Shown here piece by piece: positions 35,168 through 45,016 of a DNA stretch of 64,000 bases. The DNA is from JAAYYF01 sp040255585 (GTDB taxonomy: Bacteria; Deinococcota; Deinococci; Deinococcales; Trueperaceae), in the NCBI GenBank assembly GCA_040255585.1, contig JBDZVI010000004.1:25304-89303 (forward strand), given 5' to 3'. Position numbers and translations under genes: made by a program. The notes under the pieces are model-generated. The model did no database searches. It saw nothing but the letters and a program-made list of their open reading frames with translations, and had not been told where the DNA came from. Each line of letters opens with the position of its first letter. Positions within the stretch are counted from its first letter, which is position 1.

Positions 35168-36171
35168 GCAACCAGCGCAGCAAGGACGCCAAAGGTGCGG
35201 CTACCGAGTCCGGCCCGCTCCTCGAGGTCAAGAACCTTCGCAAGTACTTCCCCATCCGCGGGGGCATCTTCTCGCGCGTGGTGGCCAACGTCAAGGCCGT
35301 CGAGGACGTCAGCTTCAACGTCGAGCGCGGGGAGGTCGTCGGCCTGGTAGGCGAGTCCGGCTCCGGCAAGACGACGGTCGGCCGCAGCATCCTGCGCCTC
35401 ATCGAGCCGTCCGCCGGTGAGGTGCTCTTCGACGGCGTCGACGTCACCAAGCTGAGCAAGGCCCACATGCGCGAGTACCGCAAGCGCATGCAGATCATCT
35501 TCCAGGACCCCTTCGCGAGCCTCAACCCGCGTATGTCCGTCGGCGACATCATCGGCGAGGCCATGACCATCCACAACCTGGCGCGCGGCAAGGAGCGCGA
35601 GCAGCGTGTGGCACAGCTGCTCGAGCGCGTCGGCCTCTCGCCGTCGCACATGCGCCGGTACCCGCACGAGTTCTCAGGCGGGCAGCGCCAGCGCATCGGC
35701 ATCGCGCGCGCGCTCGCGGTCGACCCGCAGTTCATCGTCGCCGACGAGCCGGTCTCAGCCCTCGACGTCTCGATCCAGGCGCAGGTCGTCAACCTCCTGC
35801 AGGACCTGAAGGAGGAGCTCGGCCTCACCCTGCTCTTCATCGCGCACGACCTCGGGGTCGTCGAGTACATCAGCGACCACGTGATCGTGATGTACCTCGG
35901 CCGCATCATGGAGATCGCTCCCGCCAAGGAGCTCTACGCCAACCCGATCCACCCGTACACCGAGGCGCTCCTCTCGGCCGTGCCCATCCCCGATCCGACC
36001 GTGAAGCGCGAGCGCATCATCCTGCAGGGCGACATCCCCTCGCCCATCAACCCGCCTTCCGGCTGCGTGTTCCGCACGCGCTGCCCGATCGCTACCAAGG
36101 AGTGCGCCGACGTGGTGCCGCCGCTCGTCGAGGTGACGCCGGGGCACTTCAAGGCCTGCATCAACCGCTGA
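35164..36171 (+). CDS. Peptide ABC transporter ATPase, DppF type
   Basis: Second ATPase, 335 residues. It has the DppF-type YFPIRGGIFSRVVANVKAV N-terminal motif, Walker A GESGSGKTTVGR, FQDPFASLNPRM, signature FSGGQRQRIGIARAL, Walker B IVADEPVSALDVS, and C-terminal GCVFRTRCPIATKEC. The ATG at 35164 overlaps the dppD-type stop. An in-frame codon at 35119 is less likely. A 55-codon membrane protein gene follows 15 nt later. Confidence 0.93.
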
Positions 36172-36186
36172 TGCCCTGGAGGCGGC

Positions 36187-36354
36187 GTGGCCGACGAGAG
36201 CGACCGTAAGAGCGGCAGCGCGAGGCGTGTTCCGCCCCGCGAGCTGCTCCGGCTGATCCTCGCCAGTTACGCCGCCTCGTTGCCTTACATCGTGCTGTTC
36301 GTGGTCGTCATGTTGGTCGCGACTTGGCTGCTGACCGCCGTCGTGTTCCACTGA
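36187..36354 (+). CDS. Small single-span membrane protein (55 aa)
   Basis: A short ORF starting GTG GCC GAC, with GGAGG (36178-36182) 4 nt upstream. The first 25 residues are charged (MADESDRKSGSARRVPPREL), followed by a hydrophobic stretch (SYAASLPYIVLFVVVML then ATWLLTAVVFH). It forms one, perhaps two, membrane helices with the N-terminus probably inside. Position just after the ATPase gene, native codon use and a proper ribosome-binding site support a real gene. Function unknown; it may be a transporter accessory. Confidence 0.6.
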   Translation: MADESDRKSGSARRVPPRELLRLILASYAASLPYIVLFVVVMLVATWLLTAVVFH

Positions 36355-36452
36355 GAGCAGTCCGACAACCCGAGAGCGAGGGCCGAGGCCGCACCAGCGC
36401 CTTGGCCCTTCCTCGTATGGCCCTCCGACGCGGACGGCGCGGCGGGGCACCA

Positions 36453-36466
36453 TATACTCGGGAAGC
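36453..36466 (+). promoter_or_regulatory. -10 box (TATACT) of the prenyl synthase gene
   Basis: TATACT at 36453-36458 is followed by 8 nt and the GTG at 36467. A leaderless start is likely. Confidence 0.6.
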
Positions 36467-37492
36467 GTGAGCCTCGCCCACACCATCCGCCAAGGCGTCC
36501 TGGACGCGCTCTCCGGCTTCTCCGTACCCGGCCTCGACCCGGACGAGCGGGTCAGCGCGGAACTCACCCGCTTCACAGACCTCCTGCGCGACTACCCTGC
36601 CAGGCTCGGCAAGACCTTGCGCGGCCAACTCCTCGTCCTCAGCGCCAGGGCGCACGGCGTGAGCGACGAATCCTCCGCTCTCGTGCTCGCGGAGGCTCTC
36701 GAGCTGTTCCAGGACTGGGTCTTGGTGCACGACGACATCGAGGACGGCTCCGAGGAGCGCCGTGGTCGACCCGCGCTGCACCGGACGGTGGGCATGAGCG
36801 TGGCGCTGAACGTCGGCGACGCCATGCACATGCTCATGTGGCGCCATCTCCTCGGCCTCGACCAGCGACCGCCCCTCGACCGGGAGCGGGCACTCGGCGA
36901 GTTCTCGCGCATGCTGCTGGCCACGGCCGCCGGCCAGCACCTCGACCTCGCATGGGTCGAGGCGGGCAGGTTCGACGTCAGCGAGGCGGAGTACCTGCGC
37001 ATGGTCACGCTGAAGACGGCCTACTACACCGTGGCGACACCGCTCGCGCTAGGCGCGGCCTGCGCGGGGCTGGTGCCCCCGCCCGAACTAGAGGGACACG
37101 CGCTTGACCTGGGGGTCGCCTTCCAGATCCGCGACGACGTGCTCAACCTGAGCGCCCCCCCGGAGTACGGCAAGGAGCGCGCCGGCGACCTGTACGAGGG
37201 CAAGCGCACCCTGATCCTCGCGCACTTCCTCCGCACGGCGCCCCCGCAGCAGCGTGAGCGCGTCGTGGCGCTCCTGGCGCGCCCGCGCCTCGAGAAGCGC
37301 GCGAGCGAGATGGCGGAGGTCCTCGCCGCGCTGCAGGACGCCGGCTCGGTAGCCTACGCCCAGTCCGTCGCAGACGAGCGCTCGGCCAGGGGCATGGGCG
37401 GCCTCCGCGCATGGCTGGAGACGCTGCCAGGCAAGGACGCCGCCAACGCGATCCACGAGCTGCTGGGGAACCTGGCTGCCAGGGTGGCATGA
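36467..37492 (+). CDS. Polyprenyl diphosphate synthase family protein
   Basis: Trans-isoprenyl chain elongation enzyme of 341 residues. The first aspartate-rich motif is VLVHDDIEDGSEERRGRPAL. The second reads FQIRDDVLNL (DDxxN rather than DDxxD), a form also known in some geranylgeranyl synthases. A LATAAGQHLDL segment and the usual late GKRTLILAHFL are present. Product length (GGPP for carotenoids, or longer for quinones) cannot be told from sequence alone. No carotenoid gene is adjacent. Confidence 0.88.
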   Translation: MSLAHTIRQGVLDALSGFSVPGLDPDERVSAELTRFTDLLRDYPARLGKTLRGQLLVLSARAHGVSDESSALVLAEALELFQDWVLVHDDIEDGSEERRGRPALHRTVGMSVALNVGDAMHMLMWRHLLGLDQRPPLDRERALGEFSRMLLATAAGQHLDLAWVEAGRFDVSEAEYLRMVTLKTAYYTVATPLALGAACAGLVPPPELEGHALDLGVAFQIRDDVLNLSAPPEYGKERAGDLYEGKRTLILAHFLRTAPPQQRERVVALLARPRLEKRASEMAEVLAALQDAGSVAYAQSVADERSARGMGGLRAWLETLPGKDAANAIHELLGNLAARVA

Positions 37493-37610
37493 AGGGCGTG
37501 TTCTGAACTTACGGTGACGGGCGACACGTTGTCGGCCAGTGCTCCGGGCGCGCACCGCCTTCAACTAGGCTCCGGCCTACCGTGGGTCACGCCGGCCGGT
37601 GACACGCCGC

Positions 37611-37622
37611 TATAGTCGCGCC
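37611..37622 (+). promoter_or_regulatory. -10 box (TATAGT) of comF
   Basis: TATAGT at 37611-37616 lies 6 nt before the ATG at 37623, with no Shine-Dalgarno. Confidence 0.55.
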
Positions 37623-38519
37623 ATGACCTCGGAACGCGCCCGCTCGTCACGCGTCACGGGGGTCGCTCGTGAGGGGCCGGGTGAGCGCTCGGGTGTCCAC
37701 GACCAGGGCGCGCCAGGCAGGGCTCACCCGGCCGAGCACGAGGGGAGGTCCCGGAACGAGACACCCTCCATCGGCGCCTATCGGGAAGAGCCCGCCTGGA
37801 ACGGTGCCACCTCGCCTTGGCGCGCGGCGGCGCCGTGGGCTTCGGGCCTGCCGGACGCCGTCCAAGGCCTGCTCGCGGGCCTTGCACCCTGTCCGGTCTG
37901 CACCGTCAGACCGGCCGGCGGCGCCGGCGTCTGCGGTCCGTGTCGAGCGCGGTTGCGCGCGGCCCTCGCGCCGCCGGGCGAGGCGTCGCGCGCGAGGCCG
38001 GGCGACGTCGTCTGGCTCGGGCCTTACGCCGGCACGTGGCTCAGGCTCGTCCACGCCCTGAAGTACCGAGGCGCGCGGCGGCTGGCCGACTTCCTGGGCG
38101 AGTTGCTCGCCATGCGGATCGAGGCGAGTGGCTGGTGCTCCGGCCCGGAGGCGCTCGACCTCGTGACTCACGTCCCCACGACCACGCGACGCAAGGCCGA
38201 GCGCGGCTATGACCAGGCCGAGCTCCTCGCGTCCGCCGTGGCGGACCGCCTAGGCCTGCGCCGGCTCGCCGTCCTACGCCGCGTCCACGCCACCGAGAGA
38301 CTCGCCGGCCGAGGCCGGGCCGAGCGAGCCGCGCTTCTCGCCGGCGCCTTCCGGGCCCGGTACCTCCCGGGCCGCAACGTGCTGCTCGTCGACGACGTGC
38401 TCACGACCGGAGCCACGCTCGGCTCGGCCACCGAGGCGCTGCTGCATCAAGGTGCGAGCAGCGTGCGCTGCGTCGTGGTGGCCCGGACCTACCGGGCGGG
38501 CGCGGTAACGCCTACATGA
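37623..38519 (+). CDS. comF: ComF family phosphoribosyltransferase-like protein
   Basis: ComF proteins are needed for DNA uptake in transformation and may couple DNA import to helicase or primase activity. The core (from about residue 80) has a zinc-finger-like CPVC and CGPC pair, HVPTTTRRKAERGYDQAELLA, and the PRPP loop VLLVDDVLTTGATLGSA. The start ATG at 37623 gives 298 residues. About 70 residues before the zinc finger are basic, low in order and absent from typical ComF, so a later start is possible. The last 8 bp overlap the end of the convergent DUF212 gene. Confidence 0.85.
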   Translation: MTSERARSSRVTGVAREGPGERSGVHDQGAPGRAHPAEHEGRSRNETPSIGAYREEPAWNGATSPWRAAAPWASGLPDAVQGLLAGLAPCPVCTVRPAGGAGVCGPCRARLRAALAPPGEASRARPGDVVWLGPYAGTWLRLVHALKYRGARRLADFLGELLAMRIEASGWCSGPEALDLVTHVPTTTRRKAERGYDQAELLASAVADRLGLRRLAVLRRVHATERLAGRGRAERAALLAGAFRARYLPGRNVLLVDDVLTTGATLGSATEALLHQGASSVRCVVVARTYRAGAVTPT

Positions 38520-38955
38520 CGACGACGATGGCGGTCAGGATGCCGAGCACGGCGCCCGCGAACACCTGGGGGTAGGTGTGGCCAAGCAGGGTCTTGAGGG
38601 CCTTCGGCTGGAAGCCGGCGTCGAACAGGTGAGCAAGCTCGTTGACGAGTTCGTTGATGGCCTCGGCCTGCTGGCCGGCGGCGCGGCGGATGCCGGTGGC
38701 GTCGTACATGACGATGGAGCCGAACACCGCGGCTATCGCGAAGGTCGGGCTTCCCCACCCGTACAGCAGGCCTACGCTGGTGGCGAGTGCCGTGACCGAC
38801 GCGGTGTGCGACGACGGCATGCCTCCGGTGTCGAGGAGGCGTTCAGGAGCGAAACGTCGCTCCGTTACCAGGATCAGGGCCACCTTGAGGACCTGAGCGA
38901 GGACCGTCGCCGCCACCGCCGCCCAGAGCGGCAGGTTACCAAGGACCCCGCTCAC
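38512..38955 (-). CDS. Divergent PAP2 (DUF212) family membrane protein
   Basis: Integral membrane protein of 147 residues. It has the DUF212 signature GGMPSSHTASVTALATSVGL, then SIVMYDATGIRRAAGQQAEA and GHTYPQVFAGAVLG, which align with the active-site regions of acid phosphatase/PAP2 enzymes. Substrate is unknown; a lipid phosphate is plausible. The GTG at 38955 starts 75 bp after folD ends, so it may be the last gene of the efp-to-folD block. Confidence 0.88.
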   Translation of the reverse strand: MSGVLGNLPLWAAVAATVLAQVLKVALILVTERRFAPERLLDTGGMPSSHTASVTALATSVGLLYGWGSPTFAIAAVFGSIVMYDATGIRRAAGQQAEAINELVNELAHLFDAGFQPKALKTLLGHTYPQVFAGAVLGILTAIVVVM

Positions 38956-39030
38956 GCGGACCCGTTCCCCGGCCTGCTCATGCGGTCCCGCTCATCGGCA
39001 TGCGCATGGGGTCCGGTCCTCGGGAGGCGC

Positions 39031-39868
39031 TCATGCAGACGCCATCCGCCGCCGCCTCGCGGCCGTGACGGTGTTCCTTATCACCATCGCCACGGTCATG
39101 AGCCCGGTGCCGCCCGGCATGGGCGTCAGGTACCCGGCCACACGCGCGACGTCTGGGTGGACGTCGCCGACGATGGCCCCGTCCTCGCGCGTCAGCCCTA
39201 CGTCTAGCACGGCGCAGCCGGGTTTGACCATCTCCGGCGTGATCAGGCGCGGCCTGCCGACCGCCGCAACGAGCACGTCTGCCTCGCGCGTCAGCGCGCC
39301 CAGATCCGTCGTACGGGAGTGGGCGATCGTCACCGTCGCGTCGCGCCTCAGCAGGAGGGCGGCTAGCGGCTTGCCGACAAGGTTGGAGCGACCTACGACC
39401 ACGGCCCGCTTACCGGCCAGTGGCACGGCGTAATGATCGAGGAGGGCGACCACGCCGAGGGGGGTGGCCGGCACCAGCGCAGCGCCGCCCGACCAGAGGC
39501 GTCCGACGTTCACGGGGTTCAGCCCGTCGACGTCCTTGGCGGGGTCGATGGCGGCGAGTACCTGCTCGGGTTCGATCCCGGGAACCGGAAGTTGCACGAG
39601 GATGCCGTCGACGTCCGCATCGGAGTTCAGTCGGTCGATCAACGCCAAGAGCGCGTCTGCATGGGTTCCGTCCGGGAGCACCACCGTCCTGGAGCGGATC
39701 CCGACCTTGGCGGCCAGCTTCTCCTTGGAGCGGACGTAGTAGGCGCTGGCCGGGTCTTCCCCGACCCGCACGAAGACGAGTTGGGGGCGGAAGCCAAGAG
39801 CGGCGACCTCCGTCTGGAGCGTGGCGACCAAGGCGGCGGATACTACCTTGCCGTCCAGTCTCACGGCC

Positions 39869-39885
<17 letters not shown>
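39031..39885 (-). CDS. folD: Bifunctional methylene-THF dehydrogenase/cyclohydrolase FolD
   Basis: Interconverts 5,10-methylene- and 10-formyl-THF. The 284-residue product has SAYYVRSKEKLAAKVGI (catalytic Tyr and Lys), DGILVQLPVPGI, KDVDGLNPVN and the NADP motif VVGRSNLVGKPLAALLL. The C-terminal motif reads PMPGGTGLMTVAM where most FolD have GGVGPMT, a mild divergence. Two ATGs (39885, 39882) are possible. The start overlaps the end of nusB by about 17 bp, showing co-translation. Confidence 0.95.
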
Positions 39886-40355
<470 letters not shown>

Positions 40356-40363
<8 letters not shown>

Positions 40364-40829
40364 TAGTCGCCGGTCCGCCCTCGCGCGCCGTCTCGCGCTC
40401 CCACGGGTCGCGGTCCTGCGCCGCTTGCCCGGCCGCGCCGGTCGCCGACTCGGCGCTGGTCGCCGCCTCCGCGTCGGTCGCGGCACCGGCCCCAACGGAC
40501 GCCTGGCTGGGCTCGACGGACTCGATCACGACGTTCACGCTCCGCACGTGCAAGCCCGTCATGGAGGTCATGCCCTCGCGCACGGCCCGCTGCGCCGCCT
40601 TCGCGACCTTCGGGATCTCGACCCCGTACTCGACCGCCAAGGTCAGGTCGACCCATACGTCCTCCCCATCACGCTCGATGGCTATGCCGCGGGCGCGCCT
40701 ACCACCGAGGAGGTCGGAGACGCTGGAGGGCGGCTGGGTCGGGCGCACCCCCTCGACCCGGTCGAGCGCCAACTGGGCGATGTTGAGGAGCACGTCGCCG
40801 GCGATGACGAGGTCCGGTCCTTCGGTCAT
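40356..40829 (-). CDS. Asp23/Gls24 family protein
   Basis: Envelope-stress-associated family of unclear role, known as Asp23, Gls24 or YqhY. This 157-residue member lies between accC and nusB exactly as YqhY does in Firmicutes, where a link to acetyl-CoA carboxylase has been proposed. The domain spans residues 5-110 (VIAGDVLLNIAQLALDRVEG, VDLTLAVEYGVEIPKVAKAA). The tail of about 45 residues is Ala/Glu-rich and likely disordered. The ATG at 40829 overlaps the accC stop. Confidence 0.9.
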
Positions 40830-42172
40830 GACCCCATCCTACGGGCGATGAAGTTCGTGTACACGTCGCCGCGCCTGAAGAAGGCGTTGCCGAGCACCTT
40901 GAGATGGAACGGGATCGTGGTCTTCACGCCTTCCACGACGGTCTCCTTGAGCGCGCGCTCCATCCGGGCTATGGCCTCCTCGCGACTCGGCGCCCATGCG
41001 ATGATCTTGGCGATAAGACTGTCGTAGTTGGGCGGGATGCGATAGCCGGAGTACACGTGCGAGTCCACCCGGATGCCGGGCCCACCAGGCCAGTGCACGT
41101 CCGTGATCAGGCCCGCGCTCGGCCGGAAGTCGTGGTCCGGGTCCTCGGCGTTGATGCGCAACTCGATGGCGTGGCCACGCACGACCAGGTCGGACTGCTT
41201 CAGCTTCATGCCGAGGCCGGCGGCAACGCGGAGCTGCTCTTGCACCAGGTCCGTCTGGGTGATCATCTCCGTGACCGGGTGTTCGACCTGGATGCGCGTG
41301 TTCATCTCCGAGAAGTAGTAGCCCCCGTTCCGATCGACGAGGAACTCGCAGGTGCCGGCGCCGCGGTAGTCGATGTACTTCGCGAGGCGCACCGCCGACT
41401 CGGCGATCTTGGCCCGCAGCTCCGGCGCGAGCGTGCTCGGGCCCTCCTCGAGCACCTTCTGGTAACGGCGCTGGATGGAGCAGTCGCGCTCGAAGAGGTG
41501 CACGACTTCCCCCTCGCCGTCACCGAAAACCTGGATCTCGATGTGCTTGGGTTCCTCTAGGTACTTCTCCATGTACAGCTCGGGGTTGCCGAAGGCGGCA
41601 CGCGCCTCCTCCTGAGCGTTGTAGAACTGGCGCTCGAGGTCCGAATGACTGTGCACGACGCGCATGCCGCGGCCGCCGCCGCCAGCGGAGGCCTTGAGGA
41701 TCAGGGGGAAGCCGATCTCGTCCGCGAAGCGCGTGGCCGCCGGGAGGTCGGGGAGCGGACCGCTGCCCGGCGTGATGGGGACGCCGGCCTCCACCGCGAG
41801 CGCCCGCGCGGAGGCCTTGTCGCCGATGCGGGAGATGCTCTCCGGCCGCGGGCCGATGAACGTGAGGCCGTGCTCCTCGCACATGGCGGCGAACTCGGCG
41901 TTCTCGGCCAGGAAGCCGTAGCCGGGGTGGATGGCCTCCGCGCCGCTGACCAAGGCGGCGGCCAACAGGTTACGGACGTTGAGGTAGCTCTCGGACGCAG
42001 GGGCGGGACCTATGCAGATGGACTCGTCGGACAACAGCACGGGGAGCGAGTTCTCGTCAGCCTTCGAGTAGGCGACGACGGTCTGCACCCCGAGCTCCCG
42101 CGCGGCCCGCAGGATGCGCAAGGCGATCTCGCCACGGTTGGCGATGAGGATCTTCCGGAACATCGCGCTCAT
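40826..42172 (-). CDS. accC: Acetyl-CoA carboxylase, biotin carboxylase subunit
   Basis: Carboxylates biotin on AccB with bicarbonate and ATP, the first half-reaction of malonyl-CoA formation. The 448-residue protein has FRKILIANRGEIALRI, ATP-grasp loop KASAGGGGRGMRVV, EKYLEEPKHIEIQVFGD and EMNTRIQVEHPVTEMIT. Either the ATG at 42172 or the ATG at 42163 may be used; the second matches the family better. It lies 8 bp after accB. Confidence 0.96.
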   Translation of the reverse strand: MSAMFRKILIANRGEIALRILRAARELGVQTVVAYSKADENSLPVLLSDESICIGPAPASESYLNVRNLLAAALVSGAEAIHPGYGFLAENAEFAAMCEEHGLTFIGPRPESISRIGDKASARALAVEAGVPITPGSGPLPDLPAATRFADEIGFPLILKASAGGGGRGMRVVHSHSDLERQFYNAQEEARAAFGNPELYMEKYLEEPKHIEIQVFGDGEGEVVHLFERDCSIQRRYQKVLEEGPSTLAPELRAKIAESAVRLAKYIDYRGAGTCEFLVDRNGGYYFSEMNTRIQVEHPVTEMITQTDLVQEQLRVAAGLGMKLKQSDLVVRGHAIELRINAEDPDHDFRPSAGLITDVHWPGGPGIRVDSHVYSGYRIPPNYDSLIAKIIAWAPSREEAIARMERALKETVVEGVKTTIPFHLKVLGNAFFRRGDVYTNFIARRMGS

Positions 42173-42180
42173 GGGCGCAC

Positions 42181-42672
<492 letters not shown>

Positions 42673-42673
42673 G

Positions 42674-43231
42674 TCAGGCCCTGCCCAGGTAGTCGCCGGA
42701 GCGGGTGTCGACCCTGATGACCTCGCCCTGCTCGATGAAGAGGGGCACGTTGACGACGGCGCCCGACTCGAGCTTCGCCGGCTTCGAGCCGCCGGAGACG
42801 GTATCGCCACGCACGCCCGGATCGGTCTGCACGATGGTCAGCTCCACGACGTTCGGAAGCGTGACCTTCAGGGGCTTGCCGCCGAAGTAGTCGACCGTGA
42901 CCTCGGTGTTCTCCTTGAGGAACCTCGCCCCGTCGCCGATCTGCGCCTTGGTGAGGACGGGCTGCTCGAACGTCTCGAGGTCCATGAACGTGTACTCGTC
43001 GCCGTCGCCGTACAGGAAGTTCATCTGGCGGTACTCGATGAAGATGTCCTGGAGCTTCTCCGTGGCGTTGAACGACCGCTCCACTATGGAGCCGGTCTCG
43101 AGGTTGCGGAACTTGGCGACCATCTTGGCCCCGCCTCGCCCGATCTTCTGGTGCTGGTAGTCGACGCACTCCCACAGGCCGCCGTCCATCTCGACCTTGG
43201 TTCCGTTCCTCAGGTCAGTCACGCTGATCAT
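42674..43231 (-). CDS. efp: Translation elongation factor P
   Basis: Relieves ribosome stalling at polyproline stretches. The 185 residues cover all three EF-P domains, with MISVTDLRNGTKVEMDGGLW, the domain-I loop HQKIGRGGAKMVAKF and the end TRSGDYLGRA. The loop tip carries Arg32 and Gly34, unlike the modified Lys34 of E. coli; the Thermus protein is recalled as similar here. The ATG at 43231 follows GGAGG. It heads efp-accB-accC-asp23-nusB-folD. Confidence 0.96.
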   Translation of the reverse strand: MISVTDLRNGTKVEMDGGLWECVDYQHQKIGRGGAKMVAKFRNLETGSIVERSFNATEKLQDIFIEYRQMNFLYGDGDEYTFMDLETFEQPVLTKAQIGDGARFLKENTEVTVDYFGGKPLKVTLPNVVELTIVQTDPGVRGDTVSGGSKPAKLESGAVVNVPLFIEQGEVIRVDTRSGDYLGRA

Positions 43232-43320
43232 CTAGTAATCCTCCGACGCGCTTGCGCAGCGGGGCAGCGCGATTGTGCGAGCTCCCGACCGTGCGGTAGC
43301 AGGGCTCAAGACGGTCCAAG

Positions 43321-43341
43321 CTTACCACTCGGGCCGGTAAG
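43321..43341 (-). terminator. Weak hairpin after the conserved hypothetical gene
   Basis: CTTACC (43321-43326) pairs with GGTAAG (43336-43341) around a 9-nt loop, just past the stop at 43362. The minus strand continues CTTGGACCGTCTT, a poor T-tract, so termination is uncertain. Confidence 0.3.
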
Positions 43342-43361
43342 GGCCGCCCGACACGCGCCGC

Positions 43362-44285
43362 CTAGCCCACGCCGGCCTGCAGGTCGATCACGGTCGGCTC
43401 GAGGCGCGCCGCCGTCACGAGCTCCGCGTACCGCTCGGGTGTCAACTCGCCCTTGGCCCCTTCCATGGCGACGAAGGTGGCCTCGAGCAGGTTCGTGCCG
43501 ACGCTGCGCCCGTTGAAGCGCGGGGTCGTGGTGATGAGCTTGCTCGCCCCCCTGCGCCTCAGGAACTCGACGTCGTCGGTGGTCGTCGTGTTGGTCAGAA
43601 CGGTCTTGCCGGCGAGCGAGGCGGGGGCGTAGCGCTTGATGAAGTGCCAGTCGCCGGCGAGGACCTCGGCCCACTCGTAGTACCGGGCGAACTTGCGCTC
43701 GTCCGGCTCCTTCTCCTGCGCGCTGCCCGTCGGGTATAGCCACTTGAACGGCACCCGCACGACGACGGGCGCGAGCACGTTCGCCAAGCGCACCAAGCCG
43801 GCGAGCGTGCGGACGGGGATGGGGAGGCCGAGGGCGAACACGAGGTCGCCGTAGAAGACATCGGCACCCTGCCGCGCCAGCTCCTCGGCCATGCCGAAGC
43901 GGTCGACGGCCGACACCATCAGGACGCGCCTGCCGGACCAGCCGACCGCCGGGGCGAGCGCCCGGATGCTCATGCGCTCCAGCGTGTTCTTGAGGCCGGC
44001 GCCGCAGACGACCGGCGTGGCGCTGGCGGCGCGCGCCAACCGCAGCGCGTCGCGCACGTAGTAGCGCCTGTCCTTCACGGCGAAGTAGAGGTCGATACCG
44101 CCGAGGCCGATGGCGTCGACCTTGCCGTCAAGCTCCCCGATCATGGTCCGTGCCGCCGCGAGGTCGCCGCCCGTGCCGACGCGCCTGAGGCGCACGCGCC
44201 TGCCGAGCACCTCGACCTCCTGATCAGTGTCGCGCTTGACGGAGCCGAGCGACACGCTGACGACGTCCAGGACTCCGCCGCTCAT
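43362..44285 (-). CDS. Conserved hypothetical protein (often labelled quinate 5-dehydrogenase)
   Basis: A 307-residue cytoplasmic protein. It opens VVSVSLGSVKRDTDQEVEVL, has DAIGLGGIDLYF and a central GRRVLMVSAVDRFGMAEELA. It ends with a segment that reads like a repeated alpha/beta pattern (TVLTNTTTTDDVEFLRRRGA). Similar proteins in this phylum carry the name quinate 5-dehydrogenase in databases as I recall, but no clear NAD(P) motif supports it, so function is left open. The ATG at 44285 overlaps the upstream GNAT gene stop (ATGA). Confidence 0.6.
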   Translation of the reverse strand: MSGGVLDVVSVSLGSVKRDTDQEVEVLGRRVRLRRVGTGGDLAAARTMIGELDGKVDAIGLGGIDLYFAVKDRRYYVRDALRLARAASATPVVCGAGLKNTLERMSIRALAPAVGWSGRRVLMVSAVDRFGMAEELARQGADVFYGDLVFALGLPIPVRTLAGLVRLANVLAPVVVRVPFKWLYPTGSAQEKEPDERKFARYYEWAEVLAGDWHFIKRYAPASLAGKTVLTNTTTTDDVEFLRRRGASKLITTTPRFNGRSVGTNLLEATFVAMEGAKGELTPERYAELVTAARLEPTVIDLQAGVG

Positions 44286-44881
44286 GCCAACCGCTTGGCG
44301 TACCACTCAAGGAGCGGCCGCGCGTCTATGGCGAAACGGTAGCCTAGGCTCTCCCAGAACGCCCTGGCACGCGGGTTCTCACCGTAGATGCTCGCGAGCA
44401 TCCGCCGGCTGCGTCCCTTGAGGCGCTCCTCCAGGTCGAGGGCGCAGGCCCGGCCGATGCCCCGGCTCTGCATGTCGCCTCGCACGAGCATCAGGTTGAC
44501 GGTCGCGTCCCCCTCCTCGGGGTAGTCGAGCTTGTAGTCGAGGTAACCGACGGCCGCCTCGCCCGTCACGGGATCGATGGTCGCCGCCTCGCCAACGCGC
44601 TCGGGCTCGATCAGCACGATCTCGACGTGCCTGCGCGGGTCGCCCGTGGCCGTGGCCAGGTCCGTGCGGACCTCGTCCACCGTCGGCACCGGGATGGAGA
44701 TGACGTCGAAGTACCCGGGGGTCGCCCGGTAGAGTTCTTGGATGGTGGCCGCGTCGGCGGCCGAAGCGGCGCGCGTGCGCACCGGGGAGAGTGTAGGAAG
44801 CAAACCGGTCACCTCTTCGGGCGCCCAGGTCGCGCCACCGGCCTGGGGCGGGACTGCGAGCGCGTCGCCACGTTGGGACAC
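44282..44881 (-). CDS. GNAT-family N-acetyltransferase
   Basis: Cytoplasmic acetyltransferase of 199 residues. The first 35 residues are Pro/Ala-rich. The GNAT core follows, with VGYLDYKLDYPEEGDATVNLM, the acetyl-CoA loop VRGDMQSRGIGRACALDL (Q/R-x-x-G-x-G/A), and NPRARAFWESLGYRF at the end. Acceptor unknown. The GTG at 44881 lies 6 nt after TAGAAT, so a leaderless mRNA is likely. Divergent from the SPT-like gene and coupled to the conserved hypothetical downstream. Confidence 0.85.
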   Translation of the reverse strand: MSQRGDALAVPPQAGGATWAPEEVTGLLPTLSPVRTRAASAADAATIQELYRATPGYFDVISIPVPTVDEVRTDLATATGDPRRHVEIVLIEPERVGEAATIDPVTGEAAVGYLDYKLDYPEEGDATVNLMLVRGDMQSRGIGRACALDLEERLKGRSRRMLASIYGENPRARAFWESLGYRFAIDARPLLEWYAKRLA

Positions 44882-44887
44882 CGGAGG

Positions 44888-44893
44888 ATTCTA
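44888..44893 (-). promoter_or_regulatory. -10 box (TAGAAT) of the GNAT gene
   Basis: TAGAAT on the minus strand with a 6-nt spacer to the GTG at 44881. Confidence 0.55.
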
Positions 44894-44986
44894 CCAACGC
44901 GCACCTGTGAACCGACGTGTCGGGTCGCTCACAGGTCGCTTCACGAGCGCGCGTGGGCGGCTCGGCTAGCCCGGTACCGCCCGGGA

Positions 44987-44995
44987 TGCTAGGAT
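44987..44995 (+). promoter_or_regulatory. Extended -10 promoter of the lipid locus
   Basis: TG-C-TAGGAT at 44987-44995 precedes the SPT-like gene by about 20 nt. Its start would give a leader of roughly 15 nt with GGAG at 45001-45004. Confidence 0.5.
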
Positions 44996-45016
44996 CGCCC
45001 GGAGCAAGCGGATCAC

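Noticed and set aside
43362..44285. Firm naming as quinate 5-dehydrogenase
   Set aside because: The name is recalled from database labels only. No nucleotide-binding or catalytic motif was seen to support it.
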